From Aplectana chamaeleonis (taxonomy: Eukaryota; Nematoda; Chromadorea; Rhabditida; Cosmocercidae): 64,000 nt of DNA. The stretch covers positions 124,001 to 188,000 of the forward strand of contig JAPDOI010000441.1 in NCBI GenBank assembly GCA_029168955.1, read 5' to 3'. Shown here in pieces: positions 21,201-36,200 of the stretch (position 1 is the stretch's first letter; each line of letters opens with the position of its first letter). The notes beneath the pieces are model-generated. The model was given only the letters and a program-made list of their open reading frames with translations. It did no database searches and had not been told where the DNA came from. The position numbers were made by a program, and so were the translations under genes.

Positions 21201-24200
21201 TTGTGGGCGGGGCCGACTTTTTCCCTGTGGTTCCTCACTTACAGTACCGTGCAAAAGTTTATTCGCGTGGCATTCCCGCGAAGAATGTTTTTATACATAT
21301 CTTGGCTTGCCCTCAGCGAAACTTGATGAAACTTTAGTATGTTATGGGCATCACAACCCTTGCTCTAAATATACACAAAACTGGTTTTTGAGCGTGCAGT
21401 TTTCTGAATATGGAATTTATCTTTCATTCTGTGGTTTTATCTCAAATTAGGACTATTCCTTCAAAACGTGGCTATTATAAATCAAAACCCCTAGCAGTTG
21501 TTCACCATTCCAAAGTTTTCGGAATCGTTGTATAGCTTTGTGAGAAAATCTTCTCTATCAGAATTTTCTGAAGACCGAATATTGAACAGATTGGAATTAA
21601 TTTTTGGAAATTCACCCCTATAAAATTATTCACCCCAGAACCATTTCGAAATATGTGCTAGTTGTGCTTTGACAAAGTACAAGTGGAACACAATTTTCGC
21701 TCTTTTTCGATAACGTCAAAGAGAGATACTTGATAAGTGGAAATCGCATGATTTTCTGTCGAATTTCTTTTTGAAAAAAACTTTCGATGGAGATTAGTTT
21801 TTCACAAGGTTATACAACGTTTTCGAAGACCTTCGAATGGCGAATAACTGCTACGGGTTTGCAATTGTAATAGCCATGTTATGAAGGAACAGTCCTAATT
21901 TGAGATAACACCACAAAATGATAAATAAATTCCATATTTGAAAAACCGCACTCTCTAAAACCAGTTTTGTGTATTTGTAAAGCAAGGGTTGTGATGCCCC
22001 ATAACCCACAAAAGTTTCATCAAGTTTCGCTAAGGGGAAGCCAAGATATGGATAAAAACATTATATGCGGAAATGACACGCGAATAGACTTTTGCACGGT
22101 ACTGTATTTGAGCGAATTGAGATCTCGCGCTTGGCAGGGTTGCTATGCACGGCGGGCGAACTATAATATCAAATTTTACCCCTGAGGTTGTACTGTTCAT
22201 CGCGCTGGATATCGGAGGTCTCGCCGCGATGGTCGCCTCGCGATCGAGCTCATTGCTTGGCAGTGGGGTGCGGGGCGATTACTAATGGAAACTGGATAGT
22301 TTTTCCAGGGTTTTCATCCCTCAGTAGTTCTGCATTAATCATTCCACTCCTGGATCAATCGAATCTTCGGGTAGAGAGAAAAATCGGTTCTTTGAATGAT
22401 GCTATTATTTAAATTTAAATACTCGAACATTCCAATCTTATAAAAATTCCTCAGATGATTTTTCGAAAAGGGCTCCAAGCTCCGAGTGTTATTTTCTATC
22501 ATCAAGGTACAGAACATCCAGATTTTTTTTCAGTCATTATGCTGATCTTGGAGAAAGTTGCACGCTGATCACAGTGGTCTATCTAAAATCGTCCAAGATC
22601 CCCTATGAACAGAGTTATGGCTTCTTAAAGATGCCTATGTCTTGAGGATGGGAGACAGACAGTTGTCTCAGGCCTGTACTTTTCTCCAATCGCAGTCGTT
22701 GGTCGATAGCGGGCCTATATAGGGAGTCAGACCGGCAAGGGAGTGAAAATCAAAACGCGGTTGAAATTCGTCCATCCATCTAGCCGCTATCGAGTCCGAA
22801 ATTTAGGAAGGCGGTATGACCCGTGGTGGTCGTTCATATCTCGCTTATTTGGAGGATTTGAGATATCGCATTTGGCAAAAGTTTTGCGATAGGAGGGGCC
22901 TACACCACCTTTACATAACAATCCCAAATTTCGTATCTGAAGATGTACTGTGCCTTCAATTACCAAGCGGACGGATGATACAAACGAGGGTAACAACAGA
23001 GCCGAAGATTGTGGCGATTTCAAACCGATTGCCTCCTCGAATTATTGAGCGATTGAGAGAGTATTGAGAATTATCATGTCAAAGACAATGACAGAGTTTT
23101 TGAGTCGCGCTCTACTCCAGACTTCCGGAAGGCTTTTTCATAACGAAATGGTACAATTTATGTAACATTGGCATTTTACATCTCTGATTTGGCCTTGCCT
23201 GTTACTGGACGTGGGTTTGGACACAAGAGTGTAGTTCATAGCGGTTGAGATTTGCTATCGGGCTTTCCGGAATTTTTGGCTCAGCGAGCCCGTTCTCGGT
23301 GGAGCACTCATTTGATGCGGTACCAAACGTGTTTCAGAAAACTGCACTTTTGATCTGAGTGGAAAGAGCGGGTCAGAAAAAGACATTGTTTCCGATTGAA
23401 CTCTCGTGCTACGATTTCGTGATTTTTCCTATCTCCCACTAGTTGGAATTCGACGTTGAGAAAAGCTAGCCAGCTCTCACTGGGATTTCCCGGAGTCAAA
23501 TCTATGTGCTGCAGCTTGTTGTTCGTTCTATAAAAACACTTGTCAATAAAATTTCGCGTCGGACAGATTATGAACTATAGTAGTTTTCTGGCCAAAAGGT
23601 AATGTTTTCTAAACATCCACACAATCATTCTAATTCGATTTTTAGTGCTTATCAGGTGAACTGATAGTGATGCGTTTCTGAGTTTCTGATTGTATATTTA
23701 GATGGCTGAGTGTGAATATGTCATATTATCACTTTCTAGGAACTTCATTATCTGCACCACGACAATTTGGAAAACCATGTTTTCGTTGCTGTAGGTCTGC
23801 GACAGTACTTAAATGACCCGTGCTTGAAATCCCCGAAGTGCTTTCAAAAAAGGAATTTTCATTGCTTCACAAAAGGGTACCCATCGAGGAAGTGTTCAGA
23901 ACATTTTCGTCAGATTCGGCTCAAACCTTTTAACCGGAGGTTATTCAGGGCGCGGAACGCGAATCTGGGGCTTATTCCTCGCCAGACTTAGGGTTATTGT
24001 AGGTTACGGTAGGCTTAATGCCTTTTAACTGGCGTTACCTACCTTAATATTTCGAAAATCGGAAAATGGACCTCAAATTGATGTACAGCGTCCCAAATGA
24101 CACTCACAGTGAAATTTGGAGTCAAATCTCAGACTTTAACCGAGCTACCGTATACCCATAGTTACATCTTGTAATCTAAGGAAATTCGATAAACCGAACA

Positions 24201-27200
24201 CAGATTTGTGTAAGGTAGCGAGAACAACCCCTACGTAGAACATCGAAGGCGCTATTCATGCTTTTCAACGCCAGCGCGGCACGTGCGGACGGGAGTTGGA
24301 GTATGAATACTTTTTACGCGCGTCACGCGCTTGCGGAAACTATGAATACTTCTGCGGGGACGCTCTGGCGGAGCGGAATAAAGGGCGTCAACTTTGCCGA
24401 GCATGCAAAATCCGTACAGGCGTTCACTATCATGGGAGCATAAGGTAGTGCTGGAATCAATTATTAGGGAACGAAATGAGACTGAAGATGGACTAATAAT
24501 TAAAAAGATGAAAAAGTTGTTACGGCCGTCGCCGCAAAGGCGGAGTGCGCGTGCCGCGCTGGCGTTTGAAAGTATGATTAGCGCCTAGGGCGATTTCATC
24601 GTAGCATTATCGAGATCCATTAAAGTCGCGTTTGGCCAGCGAAATTTCCCCAATCTGAAGCTTCGGATTAAATCTGACGAATTTTTTTAAAATATTGACA
24701 AGTGGACCTCAGATTCGTAATAAGCACCCTAAACAACCCCTGGAAAAAAGTTCATGCTCAATCCGAGACAATTTTTTTTGAACATCCTAAACTTTGCATT
24801 TCGTGTACCTCTTTTTTCCTTGTAGCTTTGAAATTGCCCGCTTTTGGAAATATCCTTTTAAAATTCTGGGGCGTTTAGGGGATTGGCAAAACACGGTTTT
24901 GTAAAAGCCCTTGGCAAAGTGACAGGTCGCCCTAGTTAGTTCGATCCTCTGAAGCCTGCCGTTCCATTTGTGTGGTCTGCATTTGAAGACTTTTGCTACA
25001 GAAGATCCGTCGAGCGTTCTGTTTCCAATCACTTGCTAGTATTTTCTTCGAAAAGGCAGGAACTGCATCTGTGAGGAAAACTGAGTTGACAGCTGTTGCT
25101 CCCTCAGGTGGTTGCGACGAAGACACTGGCGAGGTGAATACAGCTGAGGCGTTCTTATAATCGATGCAATGATGTGCTTGGTAGGATGGGGCTGCAATGA
25201 GGAGGTAGGTGAACGACAGGAGAATGGAGGGACGATTAGTCGCTCGGCTTGATGGAGGGAAGATTGCGGAAGGAAGGAAGCGATTGGGCGAGCGCGCTCT
25301 CATTGTCAAACTCCGTGCTTGCCACATGGCTGCTGCATTGTTCACATGAGGAGCTAGTGCATGTTGTGGCCACTCGAACTTGGACTCAGAATTTCTGTCT
25401 CAAGTCAAAGCTCGGTCCGGCGTGTTCAACGACAGTGTTCGTTAGGAAGGTCGCTGGTTATTCTGCGATGACAAATTGCGTGTAGTGGGGAAGCTGAATT
25501 TGACTTCTGCAGCGAGGACACTGTCAGGACTGTTTCTGGCTTTAATGACGCTGTCCAATCTCTTGGGAATATTTGATAATGGATTCCGGCTGCTATACTT
25601 TTTTAGTAACTATACCACACCAAAAATCATTAGTCTTCTTAGCAAAGTGGAAAACTTTAGGATGCCACTGGCACCGCCTCCAGAAATGCGGCCATTTGTT
25701 CCGCCCACGTCATTTTTCAGAACCCAGTAGAGGCTGAATGCGCAATAATTCTTGATCGAAATCTTTGCCTTTCGATTGGATGTTTGTCTTGCTTTATACT
25801 CTGATTAACTTGAGTGCAATAACTGCGAATGCTGAGAAGGAATAGGCAAGGGACAACTCTGTGACAGAATTTAAAAATCTCGATCCTTGGATCAGCACGT
25901 AAAGGACCTCGCGGTTGAAATGTGCCCTTGAATGGTCACATCATTCTCACTCAGAATAGCTTAGCGGCCTCTAAGATCTGTCAATATCCAACGGAAGCTT
26001 TCACTCGTTGTTTCGTGAGGAAGCACTTTTGTGGACTGTTTGTAGTTTGCAACGTACGCTACTACTCGTCGGATTCGGTCAGAAGGCGCGAGCGGACGCG
26101 TTCTTGGGTCTTTAGCGTCTTTTTTTAATAAATTCCTCCAATTTTTTTTTAGATCTGAAAATTTTTCAAGGTGAGAGGGGCTATCAAACAAGAAAGTGTG
26201 TGCTAGGGTTCAGATCTGAACAAAAAGTCTTGGAAAGTGTTCCCAGGTTGTTATACAGCACACATAGCGCTGTGCGGCCGCATACCGTCTTTATATATAG
26301 CCTAGGCCGCTCATTTTGAGCCGGTCGAAGTGAGGCTTATCGGGTTTATCATGTCAAAATCTCCTTATCACTGTTGTGTTTTACCGTGACCGACCGCTCC
26401 GCTGATTGCTCCGCCCGGACTCATCCGAGCGGCCTTGGCTCTACTGTGGAGCATACTAAAGATTTGACTTCAGACTTCTTTATTTGCGCTCAAACTCTTG
26501 CAATCATTATACCGTTGGATAGTTCTTCTCTCCAAGATCTAGCGTAATTGTTCAGATCCGAAACTCTTTCAATTCGAAGGAAGTGTTCAAAAAAGTACGC
26601 TAAGGAACTATTTATACCCCTCAACGCCAGCGCATTACGCGCTTGTGGAGAGTGGGAATGCTCCAGCGGCGACGCAATCGTGGAATGGGATAAACTTGGT
26701 CTAAACTGTACCGTGCTAGCAAATTCCATTTATTCGTTCTCCGTTTAGGTAGCGTAGGATAGCACTGCGATTGATTATTATGAAAAGATTGAAATCGATC
26801 GCGAAACAGTAATGAAAACTATGAAAAAGTTAGTACGCGCGGCGCCACTATGGCGTAGCGTACGTTATGCGCGGTTATCCGTACTCCTACGTTACGCGCG
26901 GTTATCCGTACTCCAACGCGACACCCGCTTGTTGCGCGCGTGTGGTGATCAAATCATACTTGTGAGAATCGATCGATGTCACGTCGATCCGCATTTGAAG
27001 CATTGCATCTCGTCATTCCGCGACGGGAGCGCTAACCCGGCCTGACGCGTAGGCGTTAGGGAGTATGAATAGCTTTTAAAGACGCGGAATGCGTGCTCGT
27101 TCGCTATCTGTCGAAGCCCTGCGAGCGGTGTTGCATCAGAGGAACTGAGCAGAGTTGCATCACGGCACGATCTTGTGGTGGTTTGCCGTATAAGCAGATC

Positions 27201-30200
27201 GTGGTGATCTATCAATACGGCAGCTTAGTATAAAGTGTCGCGGCACGACGCAACTTTGCTCACCCTTTGGCCGGGATCATACTTCCGTCGCGGCGATGCG
27301 TGAAAAAAAGCGGTATCGATCAATCTCGGCGATTTTGCGTCTTGAAGAGAATCGATTGTTTTCATAGGAACAAAGGCAATTCGTGGAGCTGAATGGGATG
27401 GAATATTGATCTGAAAATGATCGGCATCTCAGTTTCCAACCGCCCTGCCGCAATATTCCGCAAATACGCTTATCGCCGCGATTTCATTGCAACTTTTCCT
27501 AATGGAGAGCGGCGATACTCAACGGGATGCTGTTTTGCTCTTCAAAACAGTGGATTCCCTCAGAAGCGCAGTGTCGTCGCGATTGATCGATACTGCTTTT
27601 TCTCACACATCGCCGCTTGTAGCCGGTCGCAGCGACTGTCGCTGCTTTTAGAGAGCACGTCTTTCCGGAGAGCTTAAACCGCTAGTTAGACTGCGTCTCG
27701 TCGGAATACGTGGTCTCTGCTTCTCTCTTATTAGCGTTTTTTCGTGCCGCAATGGGATCAGAATAAATAACGTTTCTCGGACACAATGTCTTTGTTGTCG
27801 GTGACGGTGAATTTCTGCTTTTAATGATTTCTCGACTATTGTCAAAAGTTTTTTCTCGAATAGTTTTCCTAGATTTCAAGTGAGTGGCTGTTTCGAAATT
27901 CGAATACGTTCTCGTTTTCGTTGAGGAAGCTTTCGCAAAGGTACAGGCATAAAACGGCCAAAGTCTCACCGTCGACTGCGTACCACGCGCTGCGCGACCG
28001 CACGCGCGTCGGAAGCAGACGAGTTTTGGCCGCCGCGCGACGAGTTCCGGCCGCCGCGCGACGTTTCGGCCTCCGCGCAGCGCGTGGTACGCAGTCGACG
28101 GTGAGACTTTGGCCGTTTTATGGCCTGTACATCATAACGTTTTTCCCATTCCAGTATCCATTGCTACCTTGCGAAATTATTGAAAAAAAAGTGGATCATA
28201 ACTTGAATGAATCTTTTGGTGAATTGATTTGATCTGAGAGTTTAAATTTAGAAATAGATTCTACGGGAGGGTCGCTGAAGGTTTCGAATTTAATCTAGAA
28301 CGTGTTTTGCTTTATTAGTACAACTGAGTCGCAAAAGAAAGGTTCATCTTCTGAAAGAATTCGCCGCGATCGTGCACGATTCGAAGTCCCTCGGTTTCTT
28401 GTAGGGACCGCGAGAATTCGAGCACGAGCTACATCGGGGCGATCGCAAGGTTCTGCTAGTCTGGAACCGAGAGCGTATTGCGTCCGTCCATCGGTGCCTC
28501 TGCGATGTTTCACAACGGGACCGCAAGAATAGAATCGGAGGAAATTGCGCAACGACTCGCGAAGGCACTGTTGCATGCATCGCGTACACGGTGATGCGGC
28601 ATATTCATCGAACCAAACCCTGCTGAAGCGCTAGCGATGGTGCTTTTCTTGAAAAACTGGGCCCTACGTATAGAAGGACACGGAAAGCAGTGTAACGAGG
28701 GTGGTACGATCTGCAAATATTCCCAATTGTACCGAATTAATTGTGTGTATTGGCAAAATGTTAAAGGCAGCAGACACGCTCGAAAAAGTTGTTGAGATAA
28801 CTACGTTTCTGAAGTCGCATGGCTTCTAGTAGAACGCACACGCCGTTGGAAGCGTCAAAAACGAGTCAAAACTACTAAATTTCAGCAATGCAAATCGAAA
28901 AATTTCTGCAACCCCGCCTCTGAGCTTCTGCAACCCCGCCCCAAAATACAAACTCGTCCAGATTGACAGTACTAATACGGCCACTTTGGCTGGTTTTTGA
29001 TGCTTCCAACGTGGTTAACTTTCCAGTACAGGCTGTAAGAGTATATCGGCTTCTCTATCTCAACCGTTTTGTTGCTAATATTCGGTTTCAACCGCGCGCC
29101 GTAAAACTCGTCCACTTTCACCCGATAACAGAATAACCGTTATTCCTCCATTTGCACACAGTTTTCGTCCGTTTTTTCGTCAGTTCCGAATACAATCAGC
29201 TCCAAAACTTTGATTTATGTCATAAAATCGATACCATTTTTGAGCGTGTCTGCTGCCTTTGAATATTGTTCTCACTAGAAGCATGATCCAAACAGCATAA
29301 AACTGTTCCTGTGAGCCAATCATTTCTCGGGCGAAATTCAATAAGGGGCAGTGTGGCAGACCAAAAGTTCTCCTGAAATAACCATTTCAACCGTACTAAG
29401 TACAGCCTATTTCAGGGCGGGATTCACACACTCTTCTGCGAATTTGGAGAGAGAGGATTGGGGAAGGAGAGAGAAGGGCACTCTTCTTGGTTAGAAGACA
29501 CACCGTCCGTCTCGATAGAATTCTCACTGTTTGGGCCGTTCCGCACTAGGGGTGGCATGCATGACTGTTAAAGACACAGTTTACCCTCAGATATGACTTT
29601 TGAGATTTTCATGTAATTGTGTAGAAGACGTAACAAACACGTGCCAAATGCGAGATCTCAATTCTTCCAAATAAGCGAGATATAAGCGACCACCACAGGC
29701 CCGACCCCTAACAGATTTTTGAACTCGATAGCGGCTCGATGGATGGATGATTTCCAACAAGTCGTCGTCCTTCCGTCCTTTGCCGGGCTGTCTCCTTATC
29801 CTAGCTCGCTGTCGCGCAACGATTGCGAATGAACAGAAATACAGGCCTGAGACCACTCGTCCACCAATTTTTCATCCTCAAAATCTAGGCATCTTTGAAG
29901 AGCCCTAACTTTGTTCATAGGGGTACTGGACGATTTTAGAGGTACCACTGCGATCAGCGTGTGACTCTCTCCAAGATAAGCTTGAAATTTTAAAATTAAT
30001 TTCTTGGGTGTCCTGCGCCTTTAAGGAGGGAGGGGGGGGAGCGCGACGCAACGGGCACGCTTCATGATTTCAATTCAAATTAGAGCCCGTGCTTGCCACA
30101 TCGCGCTCACTAAACCTCATTAACGATGCCACTTAATGGAAGGGAACGAAATGTTCGTCTTGGTGCGGAGCTTCTGGTTTGGAGATTTCCGAATGCTTTC

Positions 30201-33200
30201 GTATTTCTTTTTGGTTAGTTTGGGAAAAAGACCAAACGTGGGTTCTCTAAGACGGAAGGGTACTGGAAGTACAGAGTACAGCGAAGCCTTTTTGTACCCG
30301 TACCTACTCACGCGACGGAACGATGTCCATTTTGTTTGATCTCTAGATTCCAGCTTTTCAGGCCCTTCCATGTTTCACTGAATCATGAATTATTTCATGA
30401 AAATCTAACGAAGGTCATTTTCTCCATTTTGAGCAACTCAAAGGCAGTGGTCGCGATCAGATATGCTTGTCTTCTTTTCCCCTCTGAACCCTTTTTCTGG
30501 GATAATAGTAGTAGGATCTATGAGAAAAAAATCACGAAAAAAATTCTGTTTCGGGCCAGTTTTGAAGCCTGATCATTCTTGTCTTTTGATGGTGGACGAA
30601 TCCACTCAACATCATCGGCATCGATGATCTCGAATATCAAGAACATCCGCTGGCCTAAATTTGAATTTCAATCACTGAACATTAACCGCCGGACTGACCT
30701 GCTCGAATATTTACGTACTCATGGTGGGGGGGGGGGAGAATGAACGAAAGCGGCACCATCGCGGATTGCGGGTGCACCATAGCACCAGCACGGCAAAATC
30801 GGTGTCGGCTGCGGTAACATTACGGTGCGAACGCGAGATCGACAACGAATGTGTCGATCGGGAAATTGTCATAGGATGGGCACGGATTGCGGGATGAAAG
30901 TAAAGGATCATGGTAGCATCACGGGACCAACGCGAATGATTTTCTTAAAATCCTTCCCTTATGGATGTATCGATTCGCAAATGGACAAATGCAAGGAGGA
31001 CATTGCTATGTCTCTTTCCGCCCCAAAATTTGTTTGCGACCTTCCGGTGTAACCATGAGAAGCCGTCATTTTCTAAGGTAGCGGCATCTGCCAATCAAAT
31101 TTATCCAGTTAACATTGCTGGATGTGGGTTCTCGAGGTAAAATACTGATTCGATTCGAAAAATTCGAAAATCCGTTTCTGATTTTTCAAAAATTATTTTA
31201 AATCCTTGTTACCGAATACTCAATTACTATCCAAAATGGCAGTCGCTTAGTATCCGAGAAATCGAATTTTCGGTCAGCACTTCTGTTCACCTTCATTTGA
31301 AGAGTCTTTTCGGAACCACTCATGTTGAGTAAAATCGCTTGAAGACCCCATCGTTTTTGCTCTATGGAACTCTATGTGCATATTTAGGATGAGTTGTGCA
31401 GATTAGAGTCTGGCAGTTAACATTGTGATTTACTACGGGCAGATGCCGACCGAGCTCATGATGAGATGAATTTATGAGATGGTGCTCCCAAGCGGGGTTG
31501 CTTTGAGTGGAGGTCTGCGGTCAGGATATAATAGCGGATGCGGGTTTTAGCTGCACTGGTTGCACACCGCTGGCGGCAATATACATTGTATAGTGCACAT
31601 CAAAGTGGCCGGCGTCTCGACTGGTAATTGAGTGTAAACAGACCTGTTGCGTAAGGAAATTGGCGTCCAGCTGGTGGCAAGAGGTGCTGAAGCGTGGTAC
31701 ATCAATTGGATCTCGCCGTCAGCCGTCAGCGCCTCACACTCAGCATACGGTAGTTGAAAGGAAGGAGGCGAATATGGCCGACTGCCGCCAATAACACTCA
31801 CATCCGGTCGGTGTTGGAATCCGCGCCATTTTGTCACTTCTCCACGAACATCTGGCATCACAGAGCTGCTGGGAATGGCGTCTGTTTCGGAGAACACAAA
31901 AAGTTCGACAGTTGTTTGAGAGGTCAGATATAGTGTTCTGGGACATGGCTGATGAAAATCACGAGTTCATCTTCTTTTTTTGCTGAACACTTGGTTGAAA
32001 ACGAATGTAAAGACATCGAATAGCGAAATTCAAAGAAGCTCATTCCCTACAGATATGACATTATGAGAAGTTTGACTGTCGCCAGTACAGTCAGAGGTCG
32101 CGTAAAACGGATGTAACGATGTTTGCTCGAACTTCATACCAATTTGAAGATGAAGTTGTTTGATTCTGGGTGTTGTTAAGGTTCGGGCTTGTATCCTGAG
32201 TCTGTTGATGTTTCCCTTACGTTTCAACCTCGGGATTCGTATTCATTGCACCACCTTGACGGAAAAAACAGGAAGATGTGCTCTTGTGTTCATGTTCAGA
32301 ATTTGCATAATATATTACCTAAAAACAAATCAAAGTGTTACTGAAATGAAAATTGCGAGATCAGATAATCTGACCAGAATTAAAAATATTTTTAGCAATC
32401 AAAACACTTGCACTTCTCATTTTATTCTGTCTTCGAAGAAAAATTATCAAGATGATTTTCTTTTGGTTCAAAAAGTGGGAGCTGTTTCAAACTAAATTTG
32501 GCTTTTTGCCTCAACACTAGACACTGTCTTAATTGAATTGTTCTCGAATTGAAACCTTATCAAAGCGAATAGTCAAAAGCAGTTGGTAGAAACAGACCCC
32601 TTGGGGATTTCTTTTTTGTGCGGAAATGAAGAACGTTAACCTATCTGCTGTCTTGGTTCGCCCAACAGTTTTTGGGACAAAAAGTGCGCAATTGGCGGGA
32701 CAACTCGATTCATGAGCCTTGCTCACATACAACTCTTCTTCGAAGTTGTTTTCGGCTGAGCCGTGAAACACACGATCCGGTGGAAAAAACCCTTGGAGTA
32801 GCGTTGTATGTGAGGGAAATGTGCAATGGGCTTTTCTTTAAAGGCAGCATACACGCTCGTAAACTTGATTGAGATAACTACGGAAATAGAATGGTATGGC
32901 CCAGATTACAACGCCTACGCATTTTGAAGTGTCAAAAACTACCCACAATGCCGCTACATAAGTTAGAAGTTAGCCCCGCCCTGTATTTTCACGCCCCCTG
33001 TATTTGCCCTTTTCCTGCAACGCAAGGTTGCTGGATCATATTCACCGTCGGTACTGTTGGTAGGTTGCCTGACAAGTGAACCACACGCGTCACTGACGGC
33101 GAAGATGACCCAGCAACCCTGCTTTGCAGCAAAAGAGCAAATACAGGGGGCGTAAAAATACAGGGCGGGCTAACTTCTAACTTGTGTAGCGGCATTGTGG

Positions 33201-36200
33201 GTCACGTTTGGCACTTCAAAATGCGTACGCATTATGTTGTAAGCCATACGGTTCGATTCAAATTGTTATCCCAACCACGTTTACGAGCATGTGTGCTGCC
33301 TTTAAAGACCCAGTACACCCTCAGACATGAATTTTGTGATTTTAATTTGATTGTGTAGTAGACCCCTCTTGTATAACACGTGCCAAGTGCGAGATCTCAA
33401 TTCCATCAAATATGCGAGATATAAGCGACCACCACAAGCCCGACCTGCTTCGTTCACCACCACGGGCCACACACCCTACCAGATTTCCGAACTCGATAGC
33501 AGCTAGATGGATGGATGAATTCTCATCAAGTTGTTTTTCTTCTGTCCATTGTCCGGCTGTCTCCCTACAGTCCTAAGACAACTCGTCCACCAAATTTTTG
33601 CCCTCAAAATGCAGGCGATTTCAAAGAGCCATAACTCTGTTCAAAGAGGGGCTTGGACGATTTCATATGGTTTCCTTTATCGTTTTAGTCTGACGCATGA
33701 AACAGGCGGCTGGCGGTGCGGTATTGGCGGTCCACTGGAGAATGGGGTTTCGATTAGCGAGGGTTGATCTACCGTCGCAACCCCGTCCATTCATCAGACT
33801 TAAGTTATTGCGCGGACTCTAGATACCACTGTGATCAGAGTGAGACTTTCCAATATAGGCATAAATTCTGAAAATTAATTTTTTTTGGTGTCCTGTGCCT
33901 TTAAAGGCAGCATACACGCTCAAAAATGATATCAATTTAATGGAATGAATCGAAGGCCTGAAGCCGTTAGTATTCAGAAGTAACGAAAAAACCGAAAAAA
34001 ATCGACTGAAATGAAGATATAACGGTTTGTTCTATATGGGTCCGGAAGTGGACGGGTTGTACGGCATTGGCTGAAATAGCGGAGCTAGCTACAAATTTGT
34101 TAGGATAATGACGCTAATGTACTCGTACGGCCTTTTCTGGAATGCTTACGCCGTTAGAAGCGTAAAAAATTAGCCAATGTGACCGTAATCGAGCATTGAA
34201 TATTTGTATTGAGGGGTGGGACTCGTATCGGTGGGCGGAGAAAGGATGATTTGGTGGCTCAATACGGCTCGAATAAGGTCATTTTAACTCGTTTTTAACG
34301 CGTGCAACTTCGTGAGGGCTCTTTTAGTGCCCGTACGCCCCCACCAATGTAGCTATCTCAACAACTTTTGCGAGCGTGTATGCTGCCTTTAAGGGAGTGC
34401 AGAAGGGTGGTGAACAAGAGGTTTTTCGCCCAGTAGGAAAGCGTAAGCCAGTAGCTGCTGGAGGAAACCGTGTGCTAATCAAAATTAACTAAACTTCGAG
34501 TAGTGACTGTTTAACGCTTCTACTCTGGGCTAATAATGTCTCGATTCTGGTGAAGAACACAAAATTCCTTCACCGTGTAATCAAAACGGGACCCGAGGTT
34601 TCGAATGATGAGTTTAGTTGGTGAAATTCATGACTTGAAAAGTGTCGAGTTCCATTCAAATGGCAGAGAAACAAAAAATATGAAAATTAGTATAATACAC
34701 AGATTGGACCTAACTTTGCAAGCTTTCTACTTTCAATACCTTGCTCTTTCATATACTAATTCTGCGAGGTTGCCAGCTTGCCTGAACAAGTAGATGAAAC
34801 TCATCGACATATTGAGGAAATGGTTGCTATGCAGGGGGTATGATTGTCTCGAAGTGCGTAAGCATACTGTCTCTCGATTTGATTCAGAAGGCACGTAATT
34901 CTTCTATTTCGGATTTATCATAAATTCTTAGGGCAAATCCTGGCAGTTGTTAAGTATGGCACTGCAGTAACAAACGTTTACACAAACGAAAGGGCAGTGC
35001 TCTATGGAATGAGCTGTTAACCGCTCCTTATCATTGTTGCTCTGTTTCCGAGTTTCATTCTTGTGTTTCATGCTTGAATTTCCGGACTATAATCCAGCAA
35101 CTTATAGCGAATTCTCTGGAAGCAAACTATTTGAGAGACAACATTTCACCTGTGGCTTTGTAGCATTTCACCTGGCCTTTCATTCACCCGTATTTGATTT
35201 CATCGGAAAATTTCACCCAAGGGCATCGTTTCAGCATTACTAGTTATCCCGTACGTTTTTCATCCAAATCATCCGTAATATACTCACTTTTGTCGCTTCG
35301 TTTCAGCTTTGTTGGCGCCATAATATATAGTGTTGCGGGACTAAAACGTGCCCATTTTTTCGGGTTTCCAATGCTATATATAGCGTTTCTCCAGTTTTTC
35401 CAGCCGTTCCACGTTGTCCACGTTAACGGCAGGGTTCGCGATAAAAACGACTTTTGAGCTCTCTTCATGAGAATGTGGATTTGGTCATCACAAAAGTGAA
35501 AATAAGTGAAAAACCCGGAAAATTGCGGGAAACACGCTCAAAAACAGAGTATAACGGCTAATTACCGGTGTCGGCCGCCCCCCTAATAAATGAGATTTTT
35601 ATTAATGCTTGCTTATCCGCCTTTTATTTTGCTGTTGAAGTAGTCAGTAGTCTTCAGAAATGCTCAGAAATTACTTTAGAAGCAAAATAAAAGTTGACAA
35701 AACAGGCTTTTACACAAATCTCGATAATTGGGGGCGGGAGGACACCAAGCCATAACTTGTTCCTGAGCGATTTTTCTCCAATTTTTTACTTATTCTCTTT
35801 TTTGTGATGGCCAGATCTACCATTCCATGGTGATAGCAGAACAGCCGATTTTATTGAGAACCCTGCCTTTAACAGCGGAGCGGACATGTCGAGATTTTCG
35901 AAATTATCTGTTATATTTCTCCATTGCCTCATCATTCCTCTGCTTTTGTGGACTGCAAGAATTGTCTTGGAATGGAAAATGGCTCGAGCTTTTTTAAGAC
36001 TAGTCCACAACTATAGGATTTTCTCTGAATTCAGAAATCCATACTGAGCGTTTCAAATGAAATCTCATACAGTTCTCATTTTTAGTAAGATTACAAGGTT
36101 ACCTTTACACTGGCAACATCAAAGTCATTGCAACTAGATATGCATGGCGAAGACCATGAAATTTTTTTTGGAGGGGGGGGGGTTCCAAAGCCGTCATTCA

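Noticed and set aside
32891..33195. Two small proteins sharing MPLHKLEVSP on opposite strands
   Set aside because: Artefact of the palindromic MITE at 32838-33305.
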